Positions 62,941 through 64,000 of a stretch of 64,000 nucleotides of DNA are shown here, piece by piece. Made by a program: the position numbers and the translations under genes. The DNA is from an uncultured Chloroflexota bacterium (GTDB lineage: Bacteria > Chloroflexota > UBA11872 > VXNJ01). Each line of letters starts with the position of its first letter. Position 1 is the first letter of the stretch. The notes below the pieces were generated by a model. That model saw only the letters and a list, made by a program, of their open reading frames with translations, had not been told where the DNA came from and did no database searches. Where the stretch lies: assembly GCA_913043205.1 (NCBI GenBank), contig CAJWLF010000010.1:1-64000 (forward strand), read 5' to 3'.

Positions 62941-64000
62941 ATGTGTGGTATAGCCGGAATATTGCGGACCTCTGACAACGCACCCTCTTTACGTTCTAAC
63001 GTTATCGAACACATGACCAACTCTCTAATTCATCGTGGCCCCGACACCAGTGGACACTATATCGATCACCGGATGGCACTTGGAATGCGGCGTCTAAGTA
63101 TTATAGATTTAGCAACCGGTGATCAGCCTATGACAAACGAGACGCAAACAATTCATCTTGTTTCAAATGGTGAGATCTATAACTTTCCTGAACTACGAAC
63201 TCAACTGACTAAATTAGGTCATTCATTTACAAGTAGCTCTGACACAGAGTGCCTGGTTCACGGCTACGAAGAGTGGGGAGAGACCCTGTTCAGCCGAATT
63301 AATGGCATGTTTGCAACAGCGATATGGGATCCAAATCAAGACAGGTTGCTGCTAGCAAGAGATAGAACAGGAATCAAGCCGCTTTACTATACTGTTAGCG
63401 ACGGTCTTTTGATTTTTGGATCAGAATTAAAAGCTATATTGTCCTGCGACTACGTCAATACTGAATTGGACCTCAAAGCGCTTGGATTCTACTTGTCCAT
63501 GGAGAATGTCCCTTCACCCAAATCAATATTCAAAAACATTCACAAATTACGTTCAGGACACTATCTGAGAGTCGTTGCCGGTGAAGTTACCGAGATTCAA
63601 TATTGGGACTTCCAATTAGATCGCAGCGAGAACATTACAGAACAATCACTATTGTCGAAGCCACAGGAGTTTCGTGGAATCCTACAGAATGCTGTGCGAT
63701 CTGAGATGGTTAGTGACGTCCCTGTCGGAGTATTACTTAGTGGTGGATTGGATTCCAGCGCTATTGCAGCGCTGGCAGCCAGGGAGGCCACTCATCGCTT
63801 ACAAACTTTTTCGATCGGATTCGATGAGCCAAGTTTCGATGAATCAAGGTTTGCCCGTGAAGCATCGTCTCATATAGGAACTAACCACCACGAAAAGCAC
63901 TTGACTGCTTCCGATTTACAGCAAGCCCTACCCGAAATAAGTGGATTTCTCGATGAACCCCTAGCAGATGCATCAATAATTCCTACTTTCCTCGTGTCAA
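62941..64000 (+). CDS. asnB: asparagine synthase (glutamine-hydrolysing) homologue, cut by right edge
   Basis: The frame is open from ATG 62941 to the window end (353 residues), so the gene is incomplete at the 3' side. It begins M-C-G-I-A-G, with the N-terminal Cys as glutaminase nucleophile. HRGPDTSGHY, RRLSIIDLATGDQPM and SNGEIYNF are typical of class II glutamine amidotransferases, and LLSGGLDSS is the ATP PP-loop of the synthetase domain. In glycan loci such proteins amidate a sugar carboxylate or make asparagine; the location favours the former. Divergent from the rhamnosyltransferase-like gene across 76 nt. Confidence 0.9.
   Translation, partial: MCGIAGILRTSDNAPSLRSNVIEHMTNSLIHRGPDTSGHYIDHRMALGMRRLSIIDLATGDQPMTNETQTIHLVSNGEIYNFPELRTQLTKLGHSFTSSSDTECLVHGYEEWGETLFSRINGMFATAIWDPNQDRLLLARDRTGIKPLYYTVSDGLLIFGSELKAILSCDYVNTELDLKALGFYLSMENVPSPKSIFKNIHKLRSGHYLRVVAGEVTEIQYWDFQLDRSENITEQSLLSKPQEFRGILQNAVRSEMVSDVPVGVLLSGGLDSSAIAALAAREATHRLQTFSIGFDEPSFDESRFAREASSHIGTNHHEKHLTASDLQQALPEISGFLDEPLADASIIPTFLVS

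Overview
The window looks like chromosomal DNA from an uncultured, AT-leaning bacterium. I favour a marine or freshwater Chloroflexota relative (Dehalococcoidia/SAR202-like). The reasons are indirect: many sulfatases beside an enolase-superfamily dehydratase, Tat-exported lipoproteins, a split b6-type cytochrome b complex, MurT/GatD, and frequent TTG/GTG starts with good Shine-Dalgarno sites. No rRNA or other marker gene in the window proves this. I see no phage genes, insertion sequences or CRISPR arrays.

Region 1 (1-17.8 kb) is catabolic. It holds six sulfatase-family proteins (one cut by the left edge), a rhamnonate-dehydratase-like enolase-superfamily enzyme, an MDR and an SDR dehydrogenase, a TolB-like propeller lipoprotein, an ABC sugar importer (binding protein plus two permeases, no ATPase) and an NHL-propeller lipoprotein. 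Together they suggest uptake and oxidation of sulfated or acidic sugars. Two adjacent sulfatase homologues have Thr where the formylglycine Cys should be.

Region 2 (18-28.5 kb) is core metabolism. It has lysA, a five-gene operon for a cytochrome b/Rieske/cytochrome c complex led by an NAD(P)-binding iron-sulfur flavoprotein, an alpha/beta-hydrolase homologue that lacks its nucleophile, murT-gatD for lipid II amidation, a GlcE-like FAD oxidase fragment or subunit, and tRNA-Pro(CGG).

Region 3 (28.5-64 kb) is a large envelope-glycan locus. It contains glycosyltransferases, including a methyltransferase-GT2 fusion, several methyltransferases, a B12/radical SAM enzyme, a DegT aminotransferase, a NodU/CmcH carbamoyltransferase, a sugar epimerase, a Wzx-like flippase and a glutamine-dependent asparagine-synthase homologue. 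It also has a set of very large multi-pass proteins (four related members of about 880-1160 residues, plus a 979-residue protein and a 507-residue one). Two small two-segment membrane proteins appear to share an extracytoplasmic beta-rich domain with the 979-residue protein. The locus probably builds and decorates a cell-surface polymer.

Two genes in region 3 appear to start at CTG, each with a well-placed Shine-Dalgarno site; ATG-based gene calling would truncate one and over-extend the other. The asparagine-synthase gene runs off the right edge.
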